DNA of 32,584 nt from an uncultured Bacilli bacterium (GTDB lineage: Bacteria; Bacillota_I; Bacilli_A; ML615J-28; CAG-698). Below the pieces are notes generated by a model. That model was not told the DNA's origin. It worked only from the letters and a program-made list of their open reading frames with translations, and ran no database searches. The translations under genes and the position numbers were made by a program. Shown here one piece after another: positions 13,785-23,300 of the stretch (position 1 is the first letter of the stretch; the number at the start of each line of letters is the position of its first letter). The stretch lies in contig CANQVC010000018.1 of the NCBI GenBank assembly GCA_947627195.1, positions 1 through 32,584 of the forward strand, given 5' to 3'.

Positions 13785-15635
13785 ATGAAAAAAATTTTAT
13801 TAGTTTTTCTTTTTTTCTTCATTATAATTTTATCAGGATGTAATAAAGAAACATTTACTGTTACATTTGATGGTAATGGTGGTAATTATGTTGAAGGAAA
13901 ATTAACCCAAACAGTAAAAAAAGGTGCAAAAGCAAAAGCTCCTGTTTTTGAATTAGAAGGATATACATTATCATGGGATAAAAATATCTCATCAATCAAA
14001 AGTGATTTAGAAGTTCATGCTGTATGGCTAAAAAATGGTTTTGGTTTAATTGATTCCTTTATTGAATATAATACAACTTTACAAGAAAATGTTTATACAA
14101 TACATACTCCATCTGATTATGATCTTATAAACATAACTGATTATGAAAAAATAGATAAGGGTGTATCGGTTACATATTATTATGATAAAGATGAAACCCA
14201 AATTGTTTCATTTGATGATGTCTCTTTAAAAAGTGGTGACAATATTTTTTATGCGAAAATATCTAATAAAGAAAAAGAAGTTACACAAATTTTAAACATT
14301 CATCGTCGTTTAAAATTGATTGTTAATTTTGTCACATTAACAAACCAAACAGTTCATAATCAAGAAGTAGAAGAAGATGGATTTGCATTTGAACCTGATG
14401 TAGAATTATCTAGAGAAGGATATAAATTTGCTGGATGGGATTTTGATTTCACTAAACCAATTACAACATATACTAGGATATATGCTAAATGGATTGGCAA
14501 TAGTTATGAAGTTAGTCTTGATGCTAATGGTGGTGAAATTGAAGAAACAAAGGCAACAGTTACATGTGGTGAAAAAGCCGATTTACCAACTCCTTATAAA
14601 GAAGGATATGATTTCTTAGGTTGGTCATATGAAAATAATTTAGTAGATGTTAATAGTTGGAATATTGCTCATGATGTTACCTTAGTTGCTATGTGGGATA
14701 GAAGTGAAATGACATTTGAAATTGATTATGTCATTGTAGGGGCAACTGGTGAAAATTTAGATTATGTTTATAGTAACAAAAAAGAATTGGTTTTAAAGAA
14801 ACCATATAAAAGTGGATATGAATTTTTAGGTTGGTATTATGATTCAGAATGTCAAGGAGAACGTGTAGAAGTAATTCCCAAAGGCACTGAAGGTAATCTT
14901 CGTTTATATTCAAAATGGCAACCATATGTTTTAAAAGGTAAAAAAGTTTCATTCTTAGGAGATAGTATTAGTACTTTCTATAAAGAAGGAAATGAAGTAA
15001 ATAGTTATTATCATGGAGCTAATCAATATTATTATCCGATATATTCGCCAACTGTAAAAGATGTTAATCAAACATGGTGGAAAATATTTTTAGATACAAC
15101 TGAAACAGTTTTAGTTACTAATGAATCATATAGTGGTTCAATGGTTTATGGATCAGGTGATACTGTTGGTACAAGTTTAAAAAGAATTAATAATTTAAAA
15201 AATGATGATATTGGTATTCCTGATTTAATATTAATATATTTAGGCACTAATGATTTTATATATAGTGATTCTGCGAACTTAAAAATAAGTGAACAACAAT
15301 TTACTGATGCCTATCGCTTAATGTTACAAAGAATATGTGATTTATATCCAATGGCTGATGTATTTGTTGCAACATTACCATATGAAAAATATTCTGCATC
15401 ACAACATACATCACATAATAGTGTTGAAGAAATTCAAGCTAAAAGAGATAAATTTAATGAAATTATTCGTGCTGTTGCCAAAGAAAAATTCTGTCATATC
15501 ATGGATTTTTCAGTATGCATAACATATGAAACAAGAAATGAATATTTAGGCGATAGTGTTCATCCAAATGTTGATGGAATGAAAGTAATTGCGAAAAAAG
15601 CAATTGAAGAAGTTAAATCTTATTTAGGTGTTTAA
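13785..15635 (+). CDS. Lipoprotein with InlB-type repeats and SGNH/GDSL hydrolase domain
   Basis: A lipoprotein signal peptide ends in the lipobox ILSGC (Cys 20), so the protein is anchored outside the membrane. Four beta-grasp InlB B-repeats (Listeria-Bacteroides repeat) follow over about residues 24-380, with signatures such as FDGNGG, GYKFAGWDF, DANGGEIEET, GYDFLGWSYE and GYEFLGWYYD. The rest is an SGNH esterase domain: block I FLGDSIS with the nucleophile near Ser394, a GTND block near 487-490, and the catalytic Asp-His in DSVHPN near 590-593. The repeats probably hold the enzyme away from the surface or bind host or wall material. The hydrolase may deacylate glycans or esters; the substrate is unknown. 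It has its own promoter and is convergent with the DUF362 gene. Confidence 0.93.
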   Translation: MKKILLVFLFFFIIILSGCNKETFTVTFDGNGGNYVEGKLTQTVKKGAKAKAPVFELEGYTLSWDKNISSIKSDLEVHAVWLKNGFGLIDSFIEYNTTLQENVYTIHTPSDYDLINITDYEKIDKGVSVTYYYDKDETQIVSFDDVSLKSGDNIFYAKISNKEKEVTQILNIHRRLKLIVNFVTLTNQTVHNQEVEEDGFAFEPDVELSREGYKFAGWDFDFTKPITTYTRIYAKWIGNSYEVSLDANGGEIEETKATVTCGEKADLPTPYKEGYDFLGWSYENNLVDVNSWNIAHDVTLVAMWDRSEMTFEIDYVIVGATGENLDYVYSNKKELVLKKPYKSGYEFLGWYYDSECQGERVEVIPKGTEGNLRLYSKWQPYVLKGKKVSFLGDSISTFYKEGNEVNSYYHGANQYYYPIYSPTVKDVNQTWWKIFLDTTETVLVTNESYSGSMVYGSGDTVGTSLKRINNLKNDDIGIPDLILIYLGTNDFIYSDSANLKISEQQFTDAYRLMLQRICDLYPMADVFVATLPYEKYSASQHTSHNSVEEIQAKRDKFNEIIRAVAKEKFCHIMDFSVCITYETRNEYLGDSVHPNVDGMKVIAKKAIEEVKSYLGV

Positions 15636-15653
15636 TAAATTAATAATGAAATA

Positions 15654-15683
15654 AAAATCCTAACCTTAATAGATTAGGATTTT
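15654..15683. terminator. Bidirectional terminator between convergent genes
   Basis: AAAATCCTAA (15654-15663) is the exact inverse of TTAGGATTTT (15674-15683); T-rich tracts follow on both strands. It overlaps the last codon of the minus-strand gene. Confidence 0.85.
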
Positions 15684-16824
15684 ATTTTAAAATAATTTTA
15701 CCAATAATAGGTCTTTTAGATTTTTTAATAGCATTTTGTGGACAAACTTCCGCACAACACCAACAACGAATACATTGTTTATTTTTTAAATGGGGAAATT
15801 CCCCTTTTTTTATCTGCATAGCTTTTGGTGGACATATTTTATTACATTCCCCACAACGAATACATTTTTCTTTATCTATTTTCGGATGTTCTAATAAAAT
15901 ATTACGCATAAATTTCTTTTTTAATAAACGTAAACCAAAACTAGATAGAGAATTTTTTGGTGGAATAAATGTTGTATTAAAAGAAGAAATATCATCACCA
16001 ACAATATCAATATCATCTAAGTTACCAATACCATATTTTCTTTCATTAGCAATAACATTAATAAATTGTTTTTTATAATCTAAATGAACAACTTCACAAG
16101 CAACTCTATCAAGGCTAATAGCATCATATGAAGTTAGGATAACATTACTATTTTTTGGACTTCCCCCAGTACTAGGACCATCTTTTTCTAATCCAGTTAT
16201 ACCATCACAAATATGAACAATTAATTTATTTTGCATAACATTTAAAAATGCACCATATAAATCATTAATAGCTTCCCCAAATACTAAAGGAGTATTAGCT
16301 CTAACATGCCATCCTGATTTATTTAATCCATAAATTAAGCCAAATAAATTCTTTTCAGCACACGTTAAATAAGTTAAGGTGTGTGTTTTTAATTTAGGTA
16401 GATTAATAAACACATCTTGGTCTATCATATCTTTAGATACATCAAAGGAATGATATATTTTAGCTTGAAGATTTTCAATATTTATTGTTTTACTACCATC
16501 AAATATTGTAACATTTTCTTCCTGAATAATATCATATATCCCACATTTTTTTAAAGTATGAATAATATCTCTCGTTGCAGGGTTATCACCAATCATAATA
16601 TGATTTGTTTTTTCTTTAATGATTCTAATAACTGCTTTCACAAACATAGGATGAGTAGTAATTGCTAGTTCAGAAGCAAAAGGACCAACACAATTTAATT
16701 TTATAAATACTTTAGAATTTTCATTTATTTTATTTAATGCGCCAATTTCTGCCAAAGAATATTTTATTTTTTTTTGCATATCTTCTAAATTATAGTTAAA
16801 ACACTTTTGTAATACAACCTTCAT
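15682..16824 (-). CDS. DUF362-domain protein with two [4Fe-4S] ferredoxin motifs
   Basis: The N-terminal 300 residues match the DUF362 family (INENSKVFIKLNCVGPF, MIGDNPATRDI, INLPKLKTHTLTYLTCAEKN, ICDGITGLEKDGPSTGG). The C-terminus has two complete CxxCxxCxxxCP cluster motifs (CIRCGECNKICPPKAM and CIRCWCCAEVCPQNAI). This combination is common in anaerobes and suggests electron transfer; the reaction is not known. The frame opens at 16845, but AAGGAGA on the minus strand (plus 16831-16837) supports the second ATG of an ATGATG pair (16824, MKVVLQKCFNYN), giving 380 residues. It is alone on its strand with a good promoter and is not linked in function to its neighbours. Confidence 0.92.
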   Translation of the reverse strand: MKVVLQKCFNYNLEDMQKKIKYSLAEIGALNKINENSKVFIKLNCVGPFASELAITTHPMFVKAVIRIIKEKTNHIMIGDNPATRDIIHTLKKCGIYDIIQEENVTIFDGSKTINIENLQAKIYHSFDVSKDMIDQDVFINLPKLKTHTLTYLTCAEKNLFGLIYGLNKSGWHVRANTPLVFGEAINDLYGAFLNVMQNKLIVHICDGITGLEKDGPSTGGSPKNSNVILTSYDAISLDRVACEVVHLDYKKQFINVIANERKYGIGNLDDIDIVGDDISSFNTTFIPPKNSLSSFGLRLLKKKFMRNILLEHPKIDKEKCIRCGECNKICPPKAMQIKKGEFPHLKNKQCIRCWCCAEVCPQNAIKKSKRPIIGKIILK

Positions 16825-16845
16825 CATATATCTCCTTATAAACAA

Positions 16846-16874
16846 ATTATACTACAAAAAAGTCCTAAAGGCAA
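16846..16874 (-). promoter_or_regulatory. Sigma-A promoter of the DUF362 gene
   Basis: On the minus strand TTGCCT (plus 16869-16874) and a perfect TATAAT (plus 16846-16851) are 17 bases apart. The leader would be about 15 bases. Confidence 0.8.
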
Positions 16875-16926
16875 ATAAAGAAAAAAATAAAAAAATTTTT
16901 ATCTCCCCCTTTTTACAAATTTTACT

Positions 16927-17065
16927 ATGAAAAAAATATATAGTAGTAGTACTTCTTAAAAATAAAAGGAAGCAAGATAAAAAAGGAGATGAATATGTAG
17001 ATGAAGCAGAAGATGAGAATAAAATAAAAAAGATAAATATTATTATTAGTCGTTTTTTTAGATAG
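16927..17065 (+). pseudogene. Possible frameshifted short gene remnant
   Basis: ATG at 16927 begins MKKIYSSS and stops at once. If one base of the seven-A run were missing, a frame of 45 codons ending at 17065 would open (MKKYIVVVLLKNKRKQDKKG, then an acidic stretch and KIKKINIIISRFFR). There is no ribosome site and no recognised family. It may be the relic of a membrane protein at the head of the surface operon, or simply AT-rich leader sequence. Confidence 0.2.
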
Positions 17066-17128
17066 ATTATATAAATCTAGATGTTGGCAAAAAAGTTCAA
17101 AAATTTATTTAAATGAAAGGTTAGGAAA

Positions 17129-17962
17129 ATGAAAAAATATAATAATATACTAATTGATGAAAATCAACCCATTACTAATCCTAAAACTTATTTCGTTAAA
17201 ATATATAATCAAAGTCATGAAATTATTGGTTCTGTTCATAAAGGCATAATTTATGATTTAGAAAAAAATCCCTGGGGAAAAATTTCTGATATCGAAACAG
17301 ACAAAGTAAGAGAAGTATTTAAAGATGACAAAGTAATTGCGAAAGTATATGATCGTTCAATGTTATTAATGGAACAAGATCCAACTTCACCAAATGATAT
17401 GGATGCCTTTGTTTATGTTGGTACAATTGAAAGATTACAACTATTTTGGTTTTGGATTATTGGTGGTATTTTATTTTTTATTATTATTTTATTGATTATT
17501 TTATTATGTACATTACCACCCAAATGTGATAATGAAATTCCTTTATCAATTACTATACAAGATACAATAAAAGATCAATATTGGCATGAAACAGAAGAAA
17601 ACAAACTATCTTTTTTTAATACAGAATATCTTTATCCAGGTATTAATGGTACATATCAATTATCAATAAAAAATACAAGTAAAGTAGATATTAAATATAT
17701 ATTATCATTACGGGAAGAAAATGAACAAAATTTACCAATTCATTTTCAAATTAAAATTAATGATACATTCTTTTTAGGAAATGAAAAGAATTATAAATCA
17801 TTAGCTGAATATGAACAAATAGAATTAAGTTTAAGAAAAAATGAAACAATTACGATTACATTTATGTATTGTTGGGAAGAAGATGATGAAATTGATATAT
17901 TATATGCTAATCAAAATAGTATATATCAAATTTATTTATCCATTCTATATCAAACAAAATAA
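17129..17962 (+). CDS. Membrane-anchored surface protein, gene 1 of the surface operon
   Basis: No named family is recognised with certainty. Residues 1-104 are cytoplasmic and look like repeated short beta blades (EIIGSVHKGIIYDLEKNPWGK, in part: IIGSVHKGIIYDL; then DDKVIAKVYDRSMLL), somewhat like beta-flower or barrel domains. A strong transmembrane helix spans about 105-129. The outer part (about 140-277) has the pattern YLYPGINGTYQLSIKNTSKV followed by YILSLREENEQNLPIHFQI, which is the beta-sandwich signature of TasA/camelysin-type (SipW-dependent) surface proteins. The gene starts a run of five genes in the same direction with gaps of 1-20 bases. It may act as a membrane base or signalling anchor for the fibre; this is inferred. 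Confidence 0.75.
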   Translation: MKKYNNILIDENQPITNPKTYFVKIYNQSHEIIGSVHKGIIYDLEKNPWGKISDIETDKVREVFKDDKVIAKVYDRSMLLMEQDPTSPNDMDAFVYVGTIERLQLFWFWIIGGILFFIIILLIILLCTLPPKCDNEIPLSITIQDTIKDQYWHETEENKLSFFNTEYLYPGINGTYQLSIKNTSKVDIKYILSLREENEQNLPIHFQIKINDTFFLGNEKNYKSLAEYEQIELSLRKNETITITFMYCWEEDDEIDILYANQNSIYQIYLSILYQTK

Positions 17963-17976
17963 TTAAGGAGGATAAA

Positions 17977-18540
17977 ATGCGTAATAAAGTTTTAAAATTT
18001 GGATTAATAATTTTTATATTTTTTATGTTTGGATTAATTACAATGCAAACTTATGCTAAATATATGAAAAAAGTAAGTGGATATGATCAAGCAAAGGTGG
18101 CATCATTTATAAATGATGTATCATGTTTAGGACAAAGTATTACTCAAGATACTAATTTATCTTTGTTTGATGAAAAAATTGCCCCAGGAAGTAAAGGAGA
18201 ATTTAGTATTTTAATAACTGATCAAAGTGATGTATTAGTTGATGTTAATTTATTAATGACATTAGAAAATGAAAATGGCATACCTCTTTCTTTTTCTTTT
18301 CAAGATCAAGAATATACAGATATGACAAAATTATCAAATGATATTAATGTATTAGTTAATCAAACATTTTCCAATATATCATCTAAAACAGATGATAAAA
18401 AACAATCAATTGATATTGTTATAAAATGGGAATGGCCTTTTTATATAAGTGATGAACAAGATATAAAAGATACATTATTAGCTAGTAAAGATGCAATAGT
18501 TACATTAAATATTGAATGTACTTTTATACAAAAAAAATAA
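17977..18540 (+). CDS. TasA/camelysin-like secreted subunit, gene 2
   Basis: An N-terminal hydrophobic segment (about 7-27) ends in MQTYAKYMKKVSGYDQAKVA. The AKY motif followed by a Lys/Ser/Asp-rich linker and A-(K/R)-V-A-x-F is typical of SipW-dependent signal peptides and their mature starts. The mature part has the TasA-like core: APGSKGEFSILITDQSDVLV, LMTLENENGIPLSFSF, and VIKWEWPFYI, where the family often has WxW. At 187 residues it is the smallest and the best candidate for a fibre or pilin-like subunit. AAGGAGG (17965-17971) precedes the ATG. No signal peptidase W is visible in the window. Confidence 0.78.
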   Translation: MRNKVLKFGLIIFIFFMFGLITMQTYAKYMKKVSGYDQAKVASFINDVSCLGQSITQDTNLSLFDEKIAPGSKGEFSILITDQSDVLVDVNLLMTLENENGIPLSFSFQDQEYTDMTKLSNDINVLVNQTFSNISSKTDDKKQSIDIVIKWEWPFYISDEQDIKDTLLASKDAIVTLNIECTFIQKK

Positions 18541-18560
18541 AAAGGGAAATTAGTTAGAAA

Positions 18561-19577
18561 ATGAGTCAATTAAATCCATTTCAAATTCTTTTCCCTAACA
18601 AAAATGAACATGTATTAACTAGAGAAGAAGAAAAAATTAAGGTTTTATTTCTTTATATAGGACAACAAGCAATAAATGCATGTTTAAATAAAAAAGATAT
18701 TTATTTTATAATTAAAGTAAAAGAAAATGAAATTAAATTAACATATGGATATATAAATAATATAAATAAAAAGAATATAATTATTGAAAATATGCAAGAT
18801 TATCGTAATTTTATTGATATCTTAAAAAAAGAAGAAAAAATATCATTATCATATCTTCCTAATTTTTTTTCAATTAAAGAATTAGAAGAAGCATATGATA
18901 ATTCTTGTAATATAAATTCTTATAAATTTCTTATTTATCGAAATCAACAAAAAGAAGGTGAAATTATGAATGAAAGTGAAGAAATTATTTCTCAGGAGTT
19001 ATCATATAATGATAAAACAGTAAAAACTAAAACAAAAAAGAAAATAAGAAAGAAGAAAAGATATTTCTTTATTTGTTTTATTTTATGTTTATTTATGATG
19101 ATAACTTGGACATCTATTAGAATAATTGCGAAAAGCATAAATAAATTTTCCATGTATTCTTCATCGCAAAATATGAAATTTTTTACTGAATTATCTTTGG
19201 ATGAAAAGTCATTTGATTTAAGAAATCTTAAAGATGATAAAGTAATAGAATTAGAAATATCAAATTATCATGACAAAGAAAAAAGTGAAGTTAAATGTTC
19301 TTATAACATTATATTAACATCATCTAATAATATTCCATTATTTATCACAATTTCCTCAAATAATGAAACAAAATCTTATTTGTTTAATGGAAATAGCAAT
19401 CAAGAAAGGATAATACTTTCTTCAAATATATTTGATACGACCAGCGAAAGTCATTTTTATACAATTACTTTTTCTTTTCCTCATGAATTAAAAAATGAAT
19501 TATTTCATTATGTTGATGAAATAGATTATTTATCATTAAGTATTGAATCAACACAAATACAATCAGAAAGTAATTAA
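18561..19577 (+). CDS. Membrane-anchored surface protein, gene 3
   Basis: The layout parallels gene 1. A cytoplasmic region (about 1-165) ends in a very basic stretch (KTKTKKKIRKKKR), followed by one transmembrane helix (about 168-190) and an outer beta-rich domain with LEISNYHDKEKSEVKCSYNI and NNIPLFITISS, again of the TasA/camelysin type but more diverged. The first ribosome site (AAAGGG) lies 14 bases before the ATG, while an internal ATG at 18966 (Met136) has AGAAGGTG five bases ahead. A shorter 203-residue form without the cytoplasmic domain is therefore possible. It follows gene 2 by 20 bases. Role unknown. Confidence 0.72.
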   Translation: MSQLNPFQILFPNKNEHVLTREEEKIKVLFLYIGQQAINACLNKKDIYFIIKVKENEIKLTYGYINNINKKNIIIENMQDYRNFIDILKKEEKISLSYLPNFFSIKELEEAYDNSCNINSYKFLIYRNQQKEGEIMNESEEIISQELSYNDKTVKTKTKKKIRKKKRYFFICFILCLFMMITWTSIRIIAKSINKFSMYSSSQNMKFFTELSLDEKSFDLRNLKDDKVIELEISNYHDKEKSEVKCSYNIILTSSNNIPLFITISSNNETKSYLFNGNSNQERIILSSNIFDTTSESHFYTITFSFPHELKNELFHYVDEIDYLSLSIESTQIQSESN

Positions 19578-19592
19578 TTGAAAGGAATGCTT

Positions 19593-20345
19593 ATGAAAAA
19601 GAAAATCCCATATATTATTACATTAGTTTTATTTATTACATTAAGTACATTACTAGGTGTATCAATTTATGCAAAATATAAACAAGAACAACATAAAAAT
19701 ACGGAATTATCATTTGAAAAAAGTTATTTAAATATATGTAATCCACAAGAAAAACAATTTGTATTAGATGAAAATCAATCTTTCTTTATTGAAATTTCTA
19801 ATACATTATATGGTAATATTACATCATTTGATTTAATATATAACATTAAAGTTGTTGATAAAGTTAATGATGTTGAATATATTTTACTTGATAAAGAAAA
19901 TGAAGAACTAAAATCATTAGATACACCTAATATGAATGTATATGAAGATATTATCTTACCTAATGAAAATATTAAATTAAATGATAATCATAATATAACT
20001 ATTACATTAACATCTCATTCAGGTTATGAACAATTTATTGAATCATCAATTGATGTTAAAGTATTAAAAAATAAAAATGAAAGTATTAATATTAAAATAA
20101 TTGATAACATTGATAATTATGCTGTTTTATTACAAATAACTATTCCTGATTTATATCGTAAAAAAGATGTATTATTTCATATAACATATCCGTTATCATT
20201 AAAATACAAAGCAAATGATAATAAAATAAGTTTAAAAAATGAAATAGATATTATATATCAAAGAGGTGGTGTATATAATATTGTTTTTATTAAAGACAAT
20301 GTAAATAATTTATATACATTAGAACAATTTAAATTGAGGTGGTAA
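19593..20345 (+). CDS. Signal-peptide/anchor surface protein, gene 4
   Basis: The frame extends up to a TTG, but AAAGGA (19581-19586) supports the ATG at 19593, giving 250 residues. MKKKIPYIITLVLFITLSTL begins a hydrophobic segment ending in SIYAKYKQEQHKN, the same AKY transition as in gene 2. The outer part is beta-rich and acidic (FFIEISNTLYGNITSFDLIY, YEDIILPNENIKLND, NHNITITLTSH) and is followed by a second beta domain to the end (FHITYPLSLKYK, VYNIVFIKD). The stop lies one base from the start of gene 5, so translation is likely coupled. It is probably a second subunit or a linker to the GLUG protein. No established family was recognised. Confidence 0.72.
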   Translation: MKKKIPYIITLVLFITLSTLLGVSIYAKYKQEQHKNTELSFEKSYLNICNPQEKQFVLDENQSFFIEISNTLYGNITSFDLIYNIKVVDKVNDVEYILLDKENEELKSLDTPNMNVYEDIILPNENIKLNDNHNITITLTSHSGYEQFIESSIDVKVLKNKNESINIKIIDNIDNYAVLLQITIPDLYRKKDVLFHITYPLSLKYKANDNKISLKNEIDIIYQRGGVYNIVFIKDNVNNLYTLEQFKLRW

Positions 20346-20346
20346 G

Positions 20347-23300
20347 ATGAATAAACAAATTAAGATTAAATATTTAATAACATTATTAATATTATTAATA
20401 TTGTTAATATTGTTACCATTTACTAATCATAATGTATATGCTTTAAACAATGAAGATGATGTTTCATTATGGAATCAAAATATTGATACTAAATGGTATC
20501 AAGAAGCAAAAAAAGAATATCATATAAAAACAGCTGAACAATTTGCTTCATTACATACTTTTTTAATAAAAGATAATCCTTTATATGATGATTTTTATGG
20601 TAAAACAATTTACATCGATACTAACATTGATTTAGCTAATTATCCATTTAGTCCAATTGGTAGTATTAACAATCCATTTAATGGAACAATTAATGGATTA
20701 AATCATACAATATCAGGATTATTTTTAAAAAGTAGTGATGAAGTTAATGGTTTATTTCCATATTTAAAAGGTACAATTGAAAATATTAATATTACCAACT
20801 ATGTTGGTAATACTAACTTTGTTGGTAATACTAACTTTGTTAGTAATGATGACTACATTGGTAATATTTTTGGTATATTAGTTGGTATTAATGAAGGTTA
20901 TATTAATAATTGTACAGTTGAATCAATTGAAATAGATATGAATGAACCAATTAATTCATCATTAATTTTTGGTTTTATTTGTGGGAAAAATAAAGGAACT
21001 ATTTCATCATCATCTACTAATAATTTTGAACCAATTACAATCAATGGTTTAAATGTAGGTGGATTAGTAGGTATAAATGAAGGTAAAATAAAAGATTCAA
21101 TTAATCAAATATCAATTAATAGTCAAAATGGTTACATAGGAGGAATTACTAGTAAAACAACTTCTTCATCAATTATAACTGATTGTATAAACAAAGGAAA
21201 TATTACAAGCGATGGTTCATATATTGGTGGTATTGTTGGTATATCAGAAGGAGGTATCATTTCATATTCTTCTAATTCAGCATCAATTATTGCAAATGGC
21301 TCATATATTGGTGGTATTGCTGGTGAAATAATTAATACTAATATTTCTTCTTGTTTTAATGAAGGACTAATTATTACTAATAATGAAAACAGTCATGTTA
21401 TTGGTGGAATAGTTGGCAAAATGGATATATCAAATATTAATCTTTGTACAAACAAGGCAAATATTAATGTCCATGATAATGAAATAAAAGAATATAAAGG
21501 TCATGAAATTGGTGGATTAATTGGCTATATGGTTAATGGTGAAGTATCTAATTGTTATCAATTAAATGTTAATATTGAAGGAATTGAAAACATCGGTGGT
21601 ATTATTGGTGTAGTAGATCAAGGAAAAATAGAATATGTTTATAATATTGGACAAACAATATCATTAATGGAAAATAGTAATGGATCTTTAATTTCTAAAA
21701 TAAATAATGAAATTAATTATAATTATTTATTTTCAACATCTTTAGATAATATTGGAACATATGTTTTAGAAGATGCCATTTGTAAAGAAGTTTTCTTATT
21801 ATTTACTAATCCCTCAAATCAATATCAAAAAGAATGGTTAATCGAAGATAATAATTTAATATTAAAAAATAAGCAAAATATTAATAATTATTTTTCTTCG
21901 TGGATTGATGTTGCATTATATTTAGAAAGAGGAAAAGTTTTAAGAAATATAAATGTTGATGAAATATATAAACAAATTACTAAAACAAATTATTACAAAA
22001 TTACTAAAGAAGAAGAACTTGCTTGGTTTATGTATAAAATCAATAATGATCCATTATTACAAAATATAACATTAGAAATCAATAATGATTTAAATATGAA
22101 TGGGGATAATTATCAATCATTTAATCATAAAAAATATACTGATGATAATCCAATGCCTTGGTATCCATTAGCAGATAAAGCAAGTTTTGCATTCGAGGGA
22201 AGAATAAATGGTAAAAACCATAAAATAAGTAATATATACTTAAATAAAAAAGGACCTTATAATAGTTTTATTGGTTATACTTCAGAAAAAGCAATAATTG
22301 AAAATCTTAATATTTCTGGAAATATTGATGGAGGAATATATACAGGTATCTTAGTTGGATATAATTGGGGTAATATAAAAAATTGTCATGTTTATTCTTC
22401 CTCAATTAAAGCAACAACAGCATATATTGGGGGATTGTGTGGATATAACGAAGGTATTATTACATCTTCATCAGTATCATCAATTAATATTGATAATGGT
22501 GGATATCATGTTGGGGGTCTTGTTGGTTATAATACAGGAATGATTTGTAATTGTCATACTGAAAATGGAACAATTAATGGCTCCTATTATATTGGTGGTA
22601 TATGTGGGGTTAATTTAAATGAAATTAAAAATTGTTTTAATAAATTAAATATTAACACTCGTGATCATGGTAGTTTTTATGGAACTGGCGGAATTGTTGG
22701 CATGAATCAATTAGGTAATGTAAACAATTCTTATAATGAAGGAACTATTCAAGGAACAAATAATGTTTCAGGAATTGTAGGTTATGCTAGAAGTGGTAAT
22801 ATTTATGAGTGTAGTAATCATGGAAAAATAAGTGGAACAAATAATGTTTCAGGAATTGTAGGTTATGGCAATTGTTATATTAGATCTTGTTATAACAATC
22901 AAACAATTCAAGGAAGCACATCAATTGGTGGAATTGCAGGATATATTAATGGAACTATTGAAAATTGTTATCACAATGGTAAAATAGAAAGTGAATTGAT
23001 TAATAATGAAGTTGGTGGAATTGTTGGAAAAATGGAAAATGGTTCAATCAAATCATCATATTCTGTCATTAATAATAATTTACAAATAGGTGGCATTGCT
23101 GGATATATTAATGGAACAATGGAAAATTGTTATACGTTATTAGACAATGAAGAAATAATAAATAAAGATAATTTATTATATTTATCATCTAATAATATTA
23201 ATTATATTTCTTCATCATATTTATCATTAGAAGAAATGATTTATTCGAATGAACAATTTGCTTTAAATAGCTATTTAGATAATGAATCGTGGACATTTAT

